Source: Gallionellales bacterium RIFCSPLOWO2_02_FULL_59_110
GTDB lineage: Bacteria; Pseudomonadota; Gammaproteobacteria; Burkholderiales; Gallionellaceae
Assembly (NCBI GenBank): GCA_001801215.1
Contig: MGXA01000021.1
Location: forward strand, 1 to 33,434
Length of the DNA stretch: 33,434 nucleotides
Direction: 5' to 3'
The notes below the pieces were generated by a model, which searched no databases, was not told the DNA's origin, and saw only the letters and a list, made by a program, of their open reading frames with translations. The position numbers and the translations under genes were made by a program. Of this stretch, positions 7,589-16,478 are shown one piece after another (position 1 is the stretch's first letter; each line of letters begins with the position of its first letter).

Positions 7589-8020
7589 ATGACTAAAATC
7601 GACTTCTACACCGGCTCGCAAGACAAGCTGCGCACCGCCTGCCAGTTGAGCCACAAGGCCATGCAAAACGGCGTGCGGGTAACTCTCAGCGCGCTGGATG
7701 CAACGACCGCAGACGCGCTGGACAAACTGCTCTGGCACTATCCTTCCACGGCATTCATCCCGCATTGCCGCAGCGATGCCGAAGAAGCGGCGCAATGGCC
7801 TGTGGTGCTGAACAGCGGCAACGACAGGTTTCCCCATTACGACCTGCTGATCAGCCTGCATGACGAATGTGCCCCGTTCTTCAGCCGCTTCGAGCGCGTC
7901 ATCGAGATTATCGGCCAAGATGCCGAAGACAGCCGCCGGGGGCGCGAGCGCTACAAGTTTTACAAGGATCGCGGCTACGAGCTGCGCCATATCGATCTGT
8001 CCGGGCCGAAAACCTCATGA
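7589..8020 (+). CDS. holC: DNA polymerase III chi subunit
   Basis: A 143-residue protein with the HolC pattern: MTKIDFYTG at the N-terminus, the central ALDKLLWHYPSTAFIPH and WPVVLNSG segments, and the C-terminal RFERVIEIIG...RGRERYKFYKDRGYELRHIDL. Chi is a clamp-loader accessory subunit that binds psi and the C-terminus of single-strand binding protein during replication. ATG 7589 is preferred over the in-frame ATG at 7577 because family members begin at MTKIDFY; neither has a strong ribosome binding site. Its stop overlaps the start of the next gene by four bases. It lies between pepA and valS as in many Proteobacteria. Confidence 0.93.
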   Translation: MTKIDFYTGSQDKLRTACQLSHKAMQNGVRVTLSALDATTADALDKLLWHYPSTAFIPHCRSDAEEAAQWPVVLNSGNDRFPHYDLLISLHDECAPFFSRFERVIEIIGQDAEDSRRGRERYKFYKDRGYELRHIDLSGPKTS

Positions 8021-8352
8021 ATACGGGATCGGCCGGCGATGGTCTGCCGGGCAACCTGCCGATACTGACCGAGGTGGCCGTGCCGCCTCCGCCGGATGAT
8101 CTGCCGACGCTCACCGAAATTGTCACGCCGGCGGCTCCATCTCCCCCTCTGCCTGCGCTCAGCGAAGATGAGATACAACAGCTGCTGCAACAACTCGAGT
8201 CGCGCCTCGAAGCCGTGTTCACTCAGAAACTCGGCCTCCACCTGGAAAAATTGCAGCACTTGGCGGTCAAGCAGGCCGTCAGCGAATTCCGCGCCGCACT
8301 GCCGAAGTTGCTGCGCGACATGCTGAAGAAGCCGCCCGGCTCAGGCTCGTAG
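8017..8352 (+). CDS. Small Pro-rich protein of unknown function between holC and valS
   Basis: I do not recognise this 111-residue protein with certainty. It is translationally coupled to holC through an ATGA overlap. The N-terminal half is Pro-rich and contains a near-repeat, LPILTEVAVPPPPDD followed by LPTLTEIVTPAAP, which looks like a pair of short linear motifs. The C-terminal half (from about residue 47) is strongly helical and amphipathic (EIQQLLQQLESRLEAVFTQK, then LEKLQHLAVKQAVSEFRAAL). There is no signal peptide or membrane segment. Small proteins in this slot exist in other Betaproteobacteria, some annotated as DUF2486 in Burkholderia from memory, but I cannot confirm membership. 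A partner of the replication clamp loader would be a guess from position. Confidence 0.7.
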   Translation: MNTGSAGDGLPGNLPILTEVAVPPPPDDLPTLTEIVTPAAPSPPLPALSEDEIQQLLQQLESRLEAVFTQKLGLHLEKLQHLAVKQAVSEFRAALPKLLRDMLKKPPGSGS

Positions 8353-8407
8353 CAGCATTTTATTGCCACGCGCCGCAACATAATGGCGGATTCCGTCACC
8401 GCCACTT

Positions 8408-8416
8408 TGCTATAAT
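8408..8416 (+). promoter_or_regulatory. Extended -10 promoter of valS
   Basis: TGCTATAAT combines a perfect TATAAT (8411-8416) with the TG of an extended -10 element. No good -35 hexamer is visible at 16-18 bp, which extended -10 promoters tolerate. Transcription would start near 8423, upstream of both candidate valS starts (8444 and 8486). Confidence 0.6.
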
Positions 8417-8485
8417 CGCACACTCTGCAAATTAGCTGGCGGAATGCCCGATACGGCACCGCCGGCGCCGCAATGGAAACCCAGA

Positions 8486-11344
8486 ATGGAACTCGCAAAA
8501 AGTTTTGAGCCTAAGGAAATAGAAGCGCGCTGGTATCCTTGGTGGGAGCAATCCGGCTACTTCAGCGCCGGGCTCGACCCGGACAAACAGGAGAATTTCT
8601 GCATCCTGCTACCGCCGCCCAACGTCACCGGCACGCTGCACATGGGGCACGGCTTCAACCAGACCCTGATGGACGCGCTGACGCGCTACCACCGCATGAG
8701 GGGCGACAACACGCTGTGGCAGCCCGGCACCGACCATGCGGGCATCGCCACGCAGATCGTCGTCGAGCGCCAGCTCGACGGACAAGGCATCTCGCGCCAC
8801 GACCTCGGCCGCGAAAAATTCATCGAGAAGGTGTGGGAGTGGAAGGAATACTCCGGCAACACCATCACCCAACAGATGCGCCGCCTCGGCACCTCGCCGG
8901 ACTGGTCGCGCGAACGCTTCACGATGGATCCAGGCTTGAACAAAATCGTCACCGAGACCTTTGTGCGCCTGTACAACGAAGGTTTGATCTATCGCGGCAA
9001 GCGCCTGGTGAACTGGGATCCGAAGCTGCACACCGCCGTGTCCGATCTGGAAGTGGTGCAGGAAGAGGAAGACGGCTTCATGTGGCATATCCGCTATCCG
9101 CTCGCCGAACCGGACAGCGTAAAAGGATTAACACATTTGACGGTCGCGACCACCCGCCCCGAGACCATGCTCGGAGACGTCGCGGTGATGGTGCATCCCG
9201 AAGACGAACGCTACAAACATCTGATCGGCAAGCAAGTGCAACTGCCGCTGTGCGAGCGCACCATCCCCGTGATCGCCGACGATTATGTGGACAAGGAGTT
9301 CGGCACCGGCTGCGTGAAAGTCACGCCCGCGCATGACTTTAACGACTATGCGGTAGGGCAGCGCCATGCGCTTCCGATGATCTCCATTTTGACCTTGGAC
9401 GCGAAGATCAACGACCACGCGCCGGTAAAATATCGCGGCATCGATCGTTTCGATGCGCGCAAGGCTATCGTCGCAGACCTCGAAGCTGACGGACTGCTGG
9501 AAAAAATCGACAAGCACAAACTCAAGGTGCCCAGAGGCGACCGCACCGGCGTGGTGATCGAGCCGATGCTCACCGACCAGTGGTTCGTCGCGATGAGCCA
9601 GCCCGGCCCGGATAAAGATGGCAAGCAAGGTAAATCCATCACCGCACAGGCGCTGGAATGCGTCGCCAGCGGCGAAATCAAATTCCACCCGGAGAACTGG
9701 GTGAACACCTACAACCAGTGGCTGAACAATATCCAGGACTGGTGCATTTCGCGGCAACTGTGGTGGGGGCACCGGATTCCCGCGTGGTACGGCGTGAACG
9801 GCGAAGTGTTCGTCGCGCGCGACGAGGCCGAGGCGCGCCGCCTCGCGGACAACGCGGGCTATGCCGGCATGCTCATGCGTGATCCGGACGTGCTCGACAC
9901 CTGGTTCTCCTCCGCACTGTGGCCGTTCTCCACGCTGGACTGGGAAGAAGGCAAGCCGTTCGACGCACAGAACGAATTCGTCAAACAATACCTGCCCTCC
10001 TCGGTGCTGGTGACCGGTTTCGACATCATCTTCTTCTGGGTGGCGCGCATGGTGATGATGACCAGGCACATTACCGGCAAGATTCCGTTCAAAGACGTGT
10101 ACGTGCACGGCCTGATCCGCGACGCGGAAGGGCAGAAGATGTCCAAGTCCAAGGGCAACGTGCTCGACCCGATCGATCTCATCGACGGCATCGCCCTCGA
10201 CGCGCTGGTGAAGAAGCGCACCAGCGGCCTGATGAACCCGAAGCAGGCGGAGCAGATCGAGAAACGCACGCGCAAGGAATATCCGAACGGCATCCCGGCG
10301 TTCGGCACCGATGCTTTGAGGTTCACTTTCGCCAGCCTCGCCTCGCCGGGGCGCGATATCAAGTTCGACATGCAGCGCTGCGAGGGCTATCGCAACTTCT
10401 GCAACAAACTGTGGAACGCGACGCGCTTCGTGCTGATGAACTGCGAGGGCAAAGACTGCGGGCTGGCGGAACACGGCAAAGGCAACTGCCACAGCGGCTA
10501 CCTCGATTTCTCGCCTGCCGACCGCTGGATTACCAGCCAATTGCAGCGCGTCGGGGACGAGGTGGCAAAGCATTACGCCGACTACCGCTTCGACCTGCTG
10601 TCCAAGGCGATCTACGAATTCGTCTGGGACGAATACTGCGACTGGTACGTGGAGCTTGCCAAGGTGCAGATGCAGCACGGCAGCGATGCGCAGCAACGCG
10701 CCACGCGCCGCACGCTGGTACGCGCGCTGGAAACCGTGCTGCGCCTCGCGCATCCGCTGATCCCCTTCATCACCGAAGAGCTCTGGCAGAAGGTCGCGCC
10801 GGTCGCCGGTCGCGCCAAGGGAGACGGCTCCGAATCGCTGATGCTGCAAGCCTACCCGCGCGCCGATCTGGCGCGCTGCGACGAGAAATCCGAGGCATGG
10901 GTGGCGACGCTAAAGGCCATGGTCAATGCATGCCGCAGCCTGCGCGGCGAGATGAATCTCTCCCCGGCGCTGAAAGTGCCGCTGGCCGCCGCAGGCGACA
11001 AGGCTGCAATTGAAATCTACGCGCCCTATCTCGCCGCTTTGGCAAGGCTTTCCGAAGTGTCCGCGACGGAAGGCGCGTTGCCCGATTCCGATGCTCCGGT
11101 GCAAATCGTCGGCGATTTCCGCCTCATGCTCAAGATCGAGATCGACGTTGCCGCAGAACGCGAACGGTTGGACAAAGAAATTGCGCGCCTGCAAGGCGAA
11201 GTAGCAAAAGCAAAAGCAAAACTGTCCAACAGCAGCTTCGTGGACCGCGCCCCCGCCGCCGTAGTAGAGCAGGAACGCAAGCGCATGGAAGGCTTCGGTG
11301 CGACGCTGGAACAGTTGCAGGCGCAGCGCGGCAAACTGGGTTAA
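8486..11344 (+). CDS. valS: Valyl-tRNA synthetase
   Basis: A class I aminoacyl-tRNA synthetase of 952 residues from this start. The HIGH motif appears as HMGH at residues 52-55, after PPPNVTGT, and the KMSKS motif at 551-555, separated by the CP1 editing domain ([10 protein letters not shown], then [12 protein letters not shown]). The anticodon-binding domain follows, and the protein ends in a coiled coil ([25 protein letters not shown]) typical of ValRS. It charges tRNA-Val and hydrolyses mischarged threonine. The ATG at 8486 begins MELAKSFEP, the usual betaproteobacterial N-terminus. An upstream in-frame ATG at 8444 would add 14 Pro-rich residues and cannot be excluded. Confidence 0.97.
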   Translation: MELAKSFEPKEIEARWYPWWEQSGYFSAGLDPDKQENFCILLPPPNVTGTLHMGHGFNQTLMDALTRYHRMRGDNTLWQPGTDHAGIATQIVVERQLDGQGISRHDLGREKFIEKVWEWKEYSGNTITQQMRRLGTSPDWSRERFTMDPGLNKIVTETFVRLYNEGLIYRGKRLVNWDPKLHTAVSDLEVVQEEEDGFMWHIRYPLAEPDSVKGLTHLTVATTRPETMLGDVAVMVHPEDERYKHLIGKQVQLPLCERTIPVIADDYVDKEFGTGCVKVTPAHDFNDYAVGQRHALPMISILTLDAKINDHAPVKYRGIDRFDARKAIVADLEADGLLEKIDKHKLKVPRGDRTGVVIEPMLTDQWFVAMSQPGPDKDGKQGKSITAQALECVASGEIKFHPENWVNTYNQWLNNIQDWCISRQLWWGHRIPAWYGVNGEVFVARDEAEARRLADNAGYAGMLMRDPDVLDTWFSSALWPFSTLDWEEGKPFDAQNEFVKQYLPSSVLVTGFDIIFFWVARMVMMTRHITGKIPFKDVYVHGLIRDAEGQKMSKSKGNVLDPIDLIDGIALDALVKKRTSGLMNPKQAEQIEKRTRKEYPNGIPAFGTDALRFTFASLASPGRDIKFDMQRCEGYRNFCNKLWNATRFVLMNCEGKDCGLAEHGKGNCHSGYLDFSPADRWITSQLQRVGDEVAKHYADYRFDLLSKAIYEFVWDEYCDWYVELAKVQMQHGSDAQQRATRRTLVRALETVLRLAHPLIPFITEELWQKVAPVAGRAKGDGSESLMLQAYPRADLARCDEKSEAWVATLKAMVNACRSLRGEMNLSPALKVPLAAAGDKAAIEIYAPYLAALARLSEVSATEGALPDSDAPVQIVGDFRLMLKIEIDVAAERERLDKEIARLQGEVAKAKAKLSNSSFVDRAPAAVVEQERKRMEGFGATLEQLQAQRGKLG

Positions 11345-11389
11345 TTAAACAGGGCTTTGCCTTATATCGTTTCCGCATTAACATGCACC

Positions 11390-12520
11390 ATGGCCAAGAC
11401 ATTCAAAATCATCCCGATCGCATCCTCCGCCGCGCAGGCACCCGTTTTTGCGCAGGCGCCCGATACCTCATGGCATAAGGCCGGGCGCGGTAGCCTGCCA
11501 TACCTCGCCGACATCATGCAGCGACCGCTGCGCGACTTGCGCATTTCGGTCACCGACCGCTGCAACCTGCGCTGCACCTACTGCATGCCGCGCGAAATAT
11601 TCGACAAGGATCATCCCTTCCTGCCGCGCGCCGAGCTGCTCAACTTCGAGGAGATCGAGCGGCTGGCCAGATCGTTTATCCAGTTGGGCGTGCAGAAAAT
11701 CCGCCTGACCGGCGGCGAGCCGCTGTTGCGCCGCGGCATCGAGCGGCTGATCGAAGAACTTGCCGCGCTGAACACCTTGGAAGGCAAGCCGGTCGAAGTC
11801 GCCCTGACCACCAATGCGGTGCTGCTGGCACAGAAAGCGCAGTCGCTGAAGGACGCGGGGCTGGCGCGCGTCACCGTCAGCCTGGACGGGCTGACCGACG
11901 AGACCTTTCGGCGCATGAGCGACTCGGACGTGCCGGTCAAGACCGTGCTGGACGGCATCGCCGCCGCACAACGCGTCGGCCTCGCGCCGGTCAAGGTCAA
12001 CATGGTGGTCAAGCGCGGCGTGAACGACCACGAGATCATTCCGATGGCGGGGCATTTCCGCAACAGCGGCACCGTGCTGCGCTTCATCGAGTTCATGGAT
12101 GTCGGCTGCACCAACGGCTGGCGCATGGACGACGTGGTGCCATCGCGCGAAATTCTGGAGCAGATCGACAGCCGTTACCCGATCCGCCAGGTCGATCCCA
12201 ACTACACCGGCGAAGTCGCGGAGCGCTGGCACTATGCGGACGGCAGCGGCGAAGTCGGGGTGATCGCCTCGGTCACGCAGGCGTTCTGCCACGAATGCAC
12301 CCGCGCCAGGCTGTCCACCGACGGCAAGCTCTATACCTGTTTGTTCGCCAACAGCGGCGCGGACTTGCGCGGTCCGCTGCGCGCGGGCGCGACCGACGAG
12401 GCACTGAGCAACCTGATCACGGGCGCGTGGAGGCTGCGTTTCGACCGCTACTCGCAGTTGCGCCATGCCGCGACCGGGCTGCCCAGACAAAAGATCGAAA
12501 TGTCCTATATCGGCGGCTGA
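11390..12520 (+). CDS. moaA: GTP 3',8-cyclase, radical SAM enzyme of molybdenum cofactor synthesis
   Basis: The radical SAM cluster motif is Cys58-X3-Cys62-X2-Cys65 in [12 protein letters not shown], followed by GGEP in [12 protein letters not shown]. The second MoaA-specific cluster motif sits near the C-terminus ([19 protein letters not shown]), and the protein ends in the conserved double-glycine tail IGG. MoaA opens the pterin pathway by converting GTP to 3',8-cyclo-GTP. From ATG 11390 the product is 376 residues, with about 48 residues before the conserved [12 protein letters not shown]; a shorter start at ATG 11516 (MQRPLRDL) is possible. A TTG at 11357 would add 11 more residues and has no support. 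The next gene encodes a sulfur-carrier-activating enzyme used in the same pathway. Confidence 0.95.
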   Translation: MAKTFKIIPIASSAAQAPVFAQAPDTSWHKAGRGSLPYLADIMQRPLRDLRISVTDRCNLRCTYCMPREIFDKDHPFLPRAELLNFEEIERLARSFIQLGVQKIRLTGGEPLLRRGIERLIEELAALNTLEGKPVEVALTTNAVLLAQKAQSLKDAGLARVTVSLDGLTDETFRRMSDSDVPVKTVLDGIAAAQRVGLAPVKVNMVVKRGVNDHEIIPMAGHFRNSGTVLRFIEFMDVGCTNGWRMDDVVPSREILEQIDSRYPIRQVDPNYTGEVAERWHYADGSGEVGVIASVTQAFCHECTRARLSTDGKLYTCLFANSGADLRGPLRAGATDEALSNLITGAWRLRFDRYSQLRHAATGLPRQKIEMSYIGG

Positions 12521-12565
12521 GCATTTCTTTCGCCTATCGATCCATCCAACTTAACGATTGCCCGC

Positions 12566-13381
12566 ATGGACGACCAACAACTGCTGCGCTACGGCCGGCA
12601 TATCCTGCTAAACGAGATCGGCATCGAGGGCCAGCAACGCCTGCTCGATGCGAAGGCGCTGATCATCGGCCTCGGCGGGCTCGGTTCGCCCACGGCCATG
12701 TATCTCGCCGCCAGCGGCGTCGGACAACTGGTTCTGTGCGACCACGACACGGTGGATTTCAGCAACCTGCAACGCCAGATCATCCACCGCACCGCCTCGG
12801 TCGGCCAGCCCAAGGTCGCCTCGGCGCAGGCCGCATTGCGCGACATCAACCCCGAAGTCGAATGCGTTGCGCTGCAACTGCGCGCCGATGCCGCGCAACT
12901 GCGCGACCTTGCCGCGCGGGTCGATGTGGTGGTGGATTGCAGCGATAATTTCATGACGCGCTATGCCGTCAATCGCGTCTGCCTGGAAATGCGCAAGCCG
13001 CTGGTGTCGGGCGCGGCGATCCAGTTCGACGGGCAGGTTGCGGTGTTCGACTATCGCCGCGCCGATGCCCCCTGCTACAACTGCCTGTTCCCCGAGGACA
13101 GCCTGGCCGCCGAGTTGCGCTGCGCGACCACCGGCGTATTCGCCCCGCTGGTCGGCATCGTCGGCTCGTTGCAGGCGGCGGAAACGCTCAAGGTGCTGAT
13201 GGGTATCGAGCGCGGCCTGAGCGGCAAACTGCTGACGATCAACGCGCTGGACATGCAAATCATGCGTAGCGCGTTGAGCAAAGACCCCGCCTGCCGCGCC
13301 TGCGGCGAAACGGCAGCCGATAACGCCCATGCCTCCGACCCCCATATGGCGCATTGCACCAGCGGCGACTGCCCCGGTTAG
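12566..13381 (+). CDS. moeB: Sulfur-carrier protein adenylyltransferase, MoeB/ThiF family
   Basis: A 271-residue E1-like adenylyltransferase. The nucleotide loop GLGGLGSP spans about residues 35-42, the conserved arginine region is FSNLQRQIIHRT, and Asp in DCSDNF (about 124-129) binds Mg-ATP. Zinc is held by Cys170/Cys173 (CYNC) and Cys243/Cys246 (CRAC). The enzyme activates the C-terminal Gly-Gly of MoaD (or ThiS) as an acyl-adenylate for sulfur transfer. Its place 45 bp after moaA favours the molybdopterin role, hence the symbol moeB, but the same fold serves thiamine synthesis as ThiF, and many Betaproteobacteria have one enzyme for both. There is no rhodanese domain. The C-terminal tail after Cys246 has extra His and Cys residues of unknown meaning. 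Confidence 0.9.
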   Translation: MDDQQLLRYGRHILLNEIGIEGQQRLLDAKALIIGLGGLGSPTAMYLAASGVGQLVLCDHDTVDFSNLQRQIIHRTASVGQPKVASAQAALRDINPEVECVALQLRADAAQLRDLAARVDVVVDCSDNFMTRYAVNRVCLEMRKPLVSGAAIQFDGQVAVFDYRRADAPCYNCLFPEDSLAAELRCATTGVFAPLVGIVGSLQAAETLKVLMGIERGLSGKLLTINALDMQIMRSALSKDPACRACGETAADNAHASDPHMAHCTSGDCPG

Positions 13382-13867
13382 CTATTATTCGGACAGCTAT
13401 TTGGGCGCACGCCGAATTTTAGCGCCGTCGAGAACATGAGCAATGCCGCGCCATCCACATGAAAACCTGGCGCGAACCGCTGTGTGGGGCTGTAATGTGC
13501 GAGGCAAAGGAATCGGCTCAGGCGCTTTCGATTATTTACCCCAAGCCGGAACCAAAAATGCAGGCAGGGCGGGTTGTTTTACTGTCATGAAATATGTAAA
13601 ACTCGATAAGGCGAAACTATGGCGCCCCTGATTTTCCGGACAGAAGCACCATCACAAATCTTCCCGGCCTGCTTGCCGGCGTCCTGTTGCTGACGCGCCC
13701 ATTATTCCGCTGACAGCATTCGCGCCGGACAGACCCATGTGCATTGGATTAAACGCTGCATTCCCTACCGCGACAGGCCGCCTCGTTCCGAGGATATTTG
13801 ATACCCATGTCCCGAACAAGAGCCGGCGCAGCGCGGCCGACTCGCCGGGCTGGCTGCAATCCGGCGG
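13382..13867 (+). other. 486-bp gap without a recognised gene
   Basis: This is the longest gap in the housekeeping part of the window. A 62-codon plus-strand frame at 13443-13631 has no recognisable motif and atypical composition, and I do not support it as a gene. Small hairpins are possible (CCGGC...GCCGG near 13666-13681; CCTCG-TTC-CGAGG near 13782-13794). Part of the gap could be a leader or an eroded gene. I see no riboswitch consensus, tRNA or repeat family here. Confidence 0.4.
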
Positions 13868-14938
13868 ATGAAGCAGATTTTTTTCTCCGAAACCCGCGCG
13901 CGGCTGCGCACTTGGCTGGTAACCGGCTATGCGCTGTTCATCGTGTATGCCAGCCTGTCGCCATTTTCCGGCTGGCGCGAGCAGGGGCTGAATTTCCTCG
14001 ATGTACTCCGCGAGCCTTTGCGGTTTACCTATACCGCATTCGATGCGACCGCCAATCTGTTGTCCTACCTGCCGTTCGGCCTGCTGGCCGGGCTCGCCCT
14101 GAGGGCGCGGTTTGGCGCGGCATCCAGCGTATTGCTTAGCCTGTGTCTGGGAGTATCGCTGTCGGCAGGCATGGAATTTTTACAGATGTATTTGCCCGCG
14201 CGCATCAGCTCGAACATGGATTTGCTGTCCAACGGCACGGGGGCGCTGCTCGGTGCTCTGCTGGCGGTGAGCGTGGTTTCGAGGATGGGATTGTCTGCCC
14301 GCCTGATACGCTGGCGCCGCAGTTTGTTCCACCAGGGCAAGGAAATGGATTTCGGCCTGGCCCTGCTCGCGCTGTGGATGTTCGGCCAGATCAATCCTTC
14401 CCTGCCATTGCTGGGCAATGTGTTCATCAGCGAGGTGGCGCGCCAGCCGTTTGCCGCGCTGCCGCCTGCCCCGTTCGACTGGTGGGAGAGCGGCGCCGTT
14501 ACGCTGAACCTGCTGATGCTTGGCACGCTGCTGTTGACCCTGCTGCGCGCGCCACGCAATACTGCCGCCGCGTTGCCGGTAATATTGAGCGCGGTGGCAT
14601 TGGTGAAATTCATTATGGCGGCGGCGCTGCTGAAATCCTGGGCATTGCTGCTATGGATCAACAGCGAGGCGGTGCTGGGCATGCTGCTCGGAGTCGTGCT
14701 GCTGTTTGCCGCGCAGGGGTTGCCGCGCGGCGCGGCAATCATTTCCGGGGCGGCGGTGGCGCTGGCCTATTTCGCCGTGACGAACTTCGTGTTCGGCGAC
14801 AATACGCCCGCCGCCGCCATGTCGGTATATCACTGGCATTACGGGCACTTGCTCAATTACAACGGGCTGGCGCAGACCATCTCCCTGGTTTTTCCGCTGC
14901 TGCTAATGTTTCACCTGTGGCGCATCAGAAAAGTATAA
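13868..14938 (+). CDS. VanZ-family multi-pass membrane protein
   Basis: A 356-residue membrane protein. The N-terminal third is a VanZ-like domain: an initial helix at about residues 16-34 (VTGYALFIVYASLSPFSGW), then NLLSYLPFGLLAGLALR, then SLCLGVSLSAGMEFLQMYLPAR followed by SNMDLLSNGTGALLGALL, where the E-Q-x5-R-x3-D-x3-N spacing is the hallmark of the family. The C-terminal two thirds add about seven further hydrophobic helices, so the protein is much longer than a minimal VanZ. VanZ itself gives low-level teicoplanin resistance, but most relatives have no known role and may act on envelope polysaccharide or lipid-linked substrates. It stands alone between moeB and the ferredoxin gene. The ATG is preceded by GGCGG only. 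Confidence 0.85.
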   Translation: MKQIFFSETRARLRTWLVTGYALFIVYASLSPFSGWREQGLNFLDVLREPLRFTYTAFDATANLLSYLPFGLLAGLALRARFGAASSVLLSLCLGVSLSAGMEFLQMYLPARISSNMDLLSNGTGALLGALLAVSVVSRMGLSARLIRWRRSLFHQGKEMDFGLALLALWMFGQINPSLPLLGNVFISEVARQPFAALPPAPFDWWESGAVTLNLLMLGTLLLTLLRAPRNTAAALPVILSAVALVKFIMAAALLKSWALLLWINSEAVLGMLLGVVLLFAAQGLPRGAAIISGAAVALAYFAVTNFVFGDNTPAAAMSVYHWHYGHLLNYNGLAQTISLVFPLLLMFHLWRIRKV

Positions 14939-14939
14939 T
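14934..14939 (+). promoter_or_regulatory. Possible -10 element for the ferredoxin gene
   Basis: A perfect TATAAT overlaps the stop codon of the VanZ-like gene. No strong -35 is present (TTCACC at 14910-14915 is 18 bp upstream). The transcript would begin near 14946 and contain a hairpin with a 6-bp stem (TGCTGC-TTCGT-GCAGCA) before the AGTG/GGAG ribosome binding site. Confidence 0.33.
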
Positions 14940-14998
14940 TCCGTGCGGCAGGATGCTGCTTCGTGCAGCAGATAATTTCAATTCACTCGGAGTACGCA

Positions 14999-15310
14999 AT
15001 GAGCTTTTACGATAAACATGTTTTTTTCTGCACCAACCAGCGCGCGGACGGCGGCGACTGCTGCGGCAAACACGGCGCGCAGCAGGCGCGCGATTACATG
15101 AAGAACAAGGTTGCCGGAATGGACATTTCCAAGCGCCAGAACAACATCCGCATCAACACCGCCGGCTGCATGAACCGCTGCGACGAGGGGCCGGTCATCG
15201 TGGTGTATCCGGAGGGCACCTGGTACACCTACGCGAATGAAAAAGACCTCGACGAGATCGTCGAGCAGCATCTGCGCGATGGGCGCGTGGTCGAGCGCCT
15301 GAAGATTTAA
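14999..15310 (+). CDS. Thioredoxin-like 2Fe-2S ferredoxin
   Basis: A 103-residue protein with the thioredoxin-fold ferredoxin pattern: Cys11 in VFFCTNQRADGGDCC, Cys21/Cys22 after an 11-residue loop, then Cys57 and Cys61 in TAGCMNRCDEGP. The spacing is that of the Aquifex aeolicus Fd and NuoE-like family. It carries one electron in the cytoplasm, and the partners of this clade are unknown. The ATG at 14999 has a clear GGAG at 14989-14992 and gives the usual MSFYDKHVFFC start; an in-frame ATG at 14963 is less likely. The gene is monocistronic between the VanZ-like gene and the convergent yggU. Confidence 0.92.
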   Translation: MSFYDKHVFFCTNQRADGGDCCGKHGAQQARDYMKNKVAGMDISKRQNNIRINTAGCMNRCDEGPVIVVYPEGTWYTYANEKDLDEIVEQHLRDGRVVERLKI

Positions 15311-15318
15311 TTCGAAAA

Positions 15319-15445
15319 GGCAGTTATCCGCAGATTGCGCAGATTCACACAGATTTTTCGGGCGATAACTGCCGCACCATCCAAATTTATCAGGCTCCCT
15401 CGATAGCCTTTTTTGATCTCGTGTAATCTGTGTCATCTGCGGGTT
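15319..15445. repeat. CGCAGATT-family inverted repeat between the ferredoxin gene and yggU
   Basis: The left part (about 15325-15357) has tandem units CGCAGATT, GCGCAGATT and CACAGATT. The right part (about 15421-15445) is its imperfect reverse complement (AATCTGTGT...ATCTGCGG). A nested perfect 10-bp inverted repeat, GGCAGTTATC (15319-15328) with GATAACTGCC (15364-15373), brackets the left arm. The gap lies between convergent genes, so the element may serve as a shared terminator. A second family member is at 27971-28095. Confidence 0.75.
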
Positions 15446-15457
15446 AGGGGTTGTTTT

Positions 15458-15754
15458 TTACTGGCCCGACAATTCCAACAAGCTTTCCGGGTCGATGGCG
15501 CTGCCGCTGACCGCCACCACCTTGTGGCGCGACTGCCCGCCCTGCCGGAGTTCCACCTGGCGCAGCGGCACGCCGAACTGCTCCGCGATGAATTTCAACA
15601 AGGCTTCGTTGGCGCGCCCCTCGATGGGCGGCGCGGCGAGGCGCAGCTTGAGCGCTTCGCCGTGCAAGCCGGCAATTCCGCTGCGCTTTGCGCCGGGCTG
15701 CACATGCAGTGTCAGGATGATGTCATCCCCGCTGCGGCGATACCAGACGGCCAT
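15458..15754 (-). CDS. yggU: DUF167 family protein (YggU-like)
   Basis: A 98-residue protein matching DUF167/UPF0235: ILTLHVQPGAKRSGIAGLHG, then LKLRLAAPPIEGRANEALLKF near the middle, then SRHKVVAVSG. The fold is small alpha/beta and its biochemical role is unknown. The gene directly abuts yggT with no spacer (yggT stop at 15757-15755, yggU ATG at 15754-15752). The yggS-proC-yggT-yggU order is conserved across Proteobacteria and beyond, which supports the call. Confidence 0.93.
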   Translation of the reverse strand: MAVWYRRSGDDIILTLHVQPGAKRSGIAGLHGEALKLRLAAPPIEGRANEALLKFIAEQFGVPLRQVELRQGGQSRHKVVAVSGSAIDPESLLELSGQ

Positions 15755-16321
15755 TTACAGAAATCCGGTTGCGGTGCGTTCCAGCGCGCCGACCGGCACG
15801 ATCACGATGAGCTGGCAGATAATGAACAGCAGCAAAGGCGATAAGTCCACGCTGCCAAGCAGCGGCACGATGCGGCGCAAAGGCCGGAGGAAGCGGTAGG
15901 TGACTGCCGCCAGCAGCGACGCGACAGGCGAGTGCGGGTTTACCCAAGACAGGATCGCTTGCGCGAACACGAATGCCATAAGCAGGTACAAGCCGATCTT
16001 GAACAGCTTGACCAGCGCCAGGAGCAGCAGCCCCGGCAACGGGAAGCCGTGGAACGGATAGCCCTGCACCCATAGAAAGCCTGTCAGGTAGATCGCCTCG
16101 ACCAGCAGCGCGAGCAGCAGCGTCGCGCTGTCCAGCCCGCGTACAGCAGGAATGAAGCGGCGCACCGGCAATACCAGGAAATTGGTCAGCACCATGACGA
16201 ATTCGCCGATCGGGTTGCGCAGCGGCGCCCGCAGCCACTGCAAATGGAAGCGCAGCAGCAGGATCGCCGCGAAGGGTTGCAGCAGCACGTCGAGCAGGAA
16301 CAGCAGGGCTTCGTTCATCAT
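15755..16321 (-). CDS. yggT: YggT family integral membrane protein
   Basis: A 188-residue protein with two copies of the YggT domain. Each has an N-terminal membrane helix, the RFHLQW or AQAILSWVNPHSP type segment, and the characteristic RRFIPAV or RRIVPLLGSVDLSPL stretch before another helix (copy one about residues 5-85, copy two about 100-185). The family is linked to membrane insertion, osmotic tolerance and, in Gram-positives, cell division (YlmG), but its function is not settled. Two consecutive ATG codons (16321 and 16318) make the exact start ambiguous by one residue. The gene is downstream of proC on the same strand but separated from it by a 120-bp repeat element. Confidence 0.93.
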   Translation of the reverse strand: MMNEALLFLLDVLLQPFAAILLLRFHLQWLRAPLRNPIGEFVMVLTNFLVLPVRRFIPAVRGLDSATLLLALLVEAIYLTGFLWVQGYPFHGFPLPGLLLLALVKLFKIGLYLLMAFVFAQAILSWVNPHSPVASLLAAVTYRFLRPLRRIVPLLGSVDLSPLLLFIICQLIVIVPVGALERTATGFL

Positions 16322-16340
16322 ACTGAAAACCTCAATTCAA

Positions 16341-16460
16341 GCCACAGAGAACACAGAGGACACAGAGAATGCAGCGGTTTGCAGCCTTTCCTGGTTACGC
16401 CAAAAAGGTTAGTGCCACTTTCTCTGTGGCTGCCTGGTTTTGCTCTGTGTTCTCTGTGGC
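16341..16460. repeat. CACAGAG-family inverted repeat between proC and yggT
   Basis: The left arm (16341-16368) reads GCCACAGAG followed by AACACAGAG and GACACAGAG units. The right arm has two pieces, CTCTGTGGC near 16421-16430 and CTCTGTGT-TCTCTGTGGC at 16443-16460, complementary to the left. The spacer contains about 50 bp of unrelated sequence. Same family as 7501-7574. It interrupts the otherwise compact yggS-proC-yggT-yggU operon. Confidence 0.8.
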
Positions 16461-16478
16461 TAACTGCTTTTTCAAGGA

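Noticed and set aside
9128..10849. Long minus-strand open frame of 573 codons inside valS
   Set aside because: It lies wholly antisense to valS, has low-complexity His/Arg/Val-rich content typical of GC-rich shadow frames and no recognisable domain.
11468..12490. 340-codon minus-strand frame opposite moaA
   Set aside because: Antisense shadow of moaA; composition follows from the GC-rich third positions of the real gene.
13443..13631. 62-codon plus-strand frame in the gap after moeB
   Set aside because: No ribosome binding site, no motif, and composition unlike the neighbouring genes.
13600..13650. Resemblance to a c-di-GMP (GEMM) or molybdenum cofactor riboswitch in the gap before the VanZ-like gene
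   Set aside because: Only a few bases (GGCGAAAC) recall GEMM; the conserved helices and second half are missing, and the gap is downstream rather than upstream of moaA.
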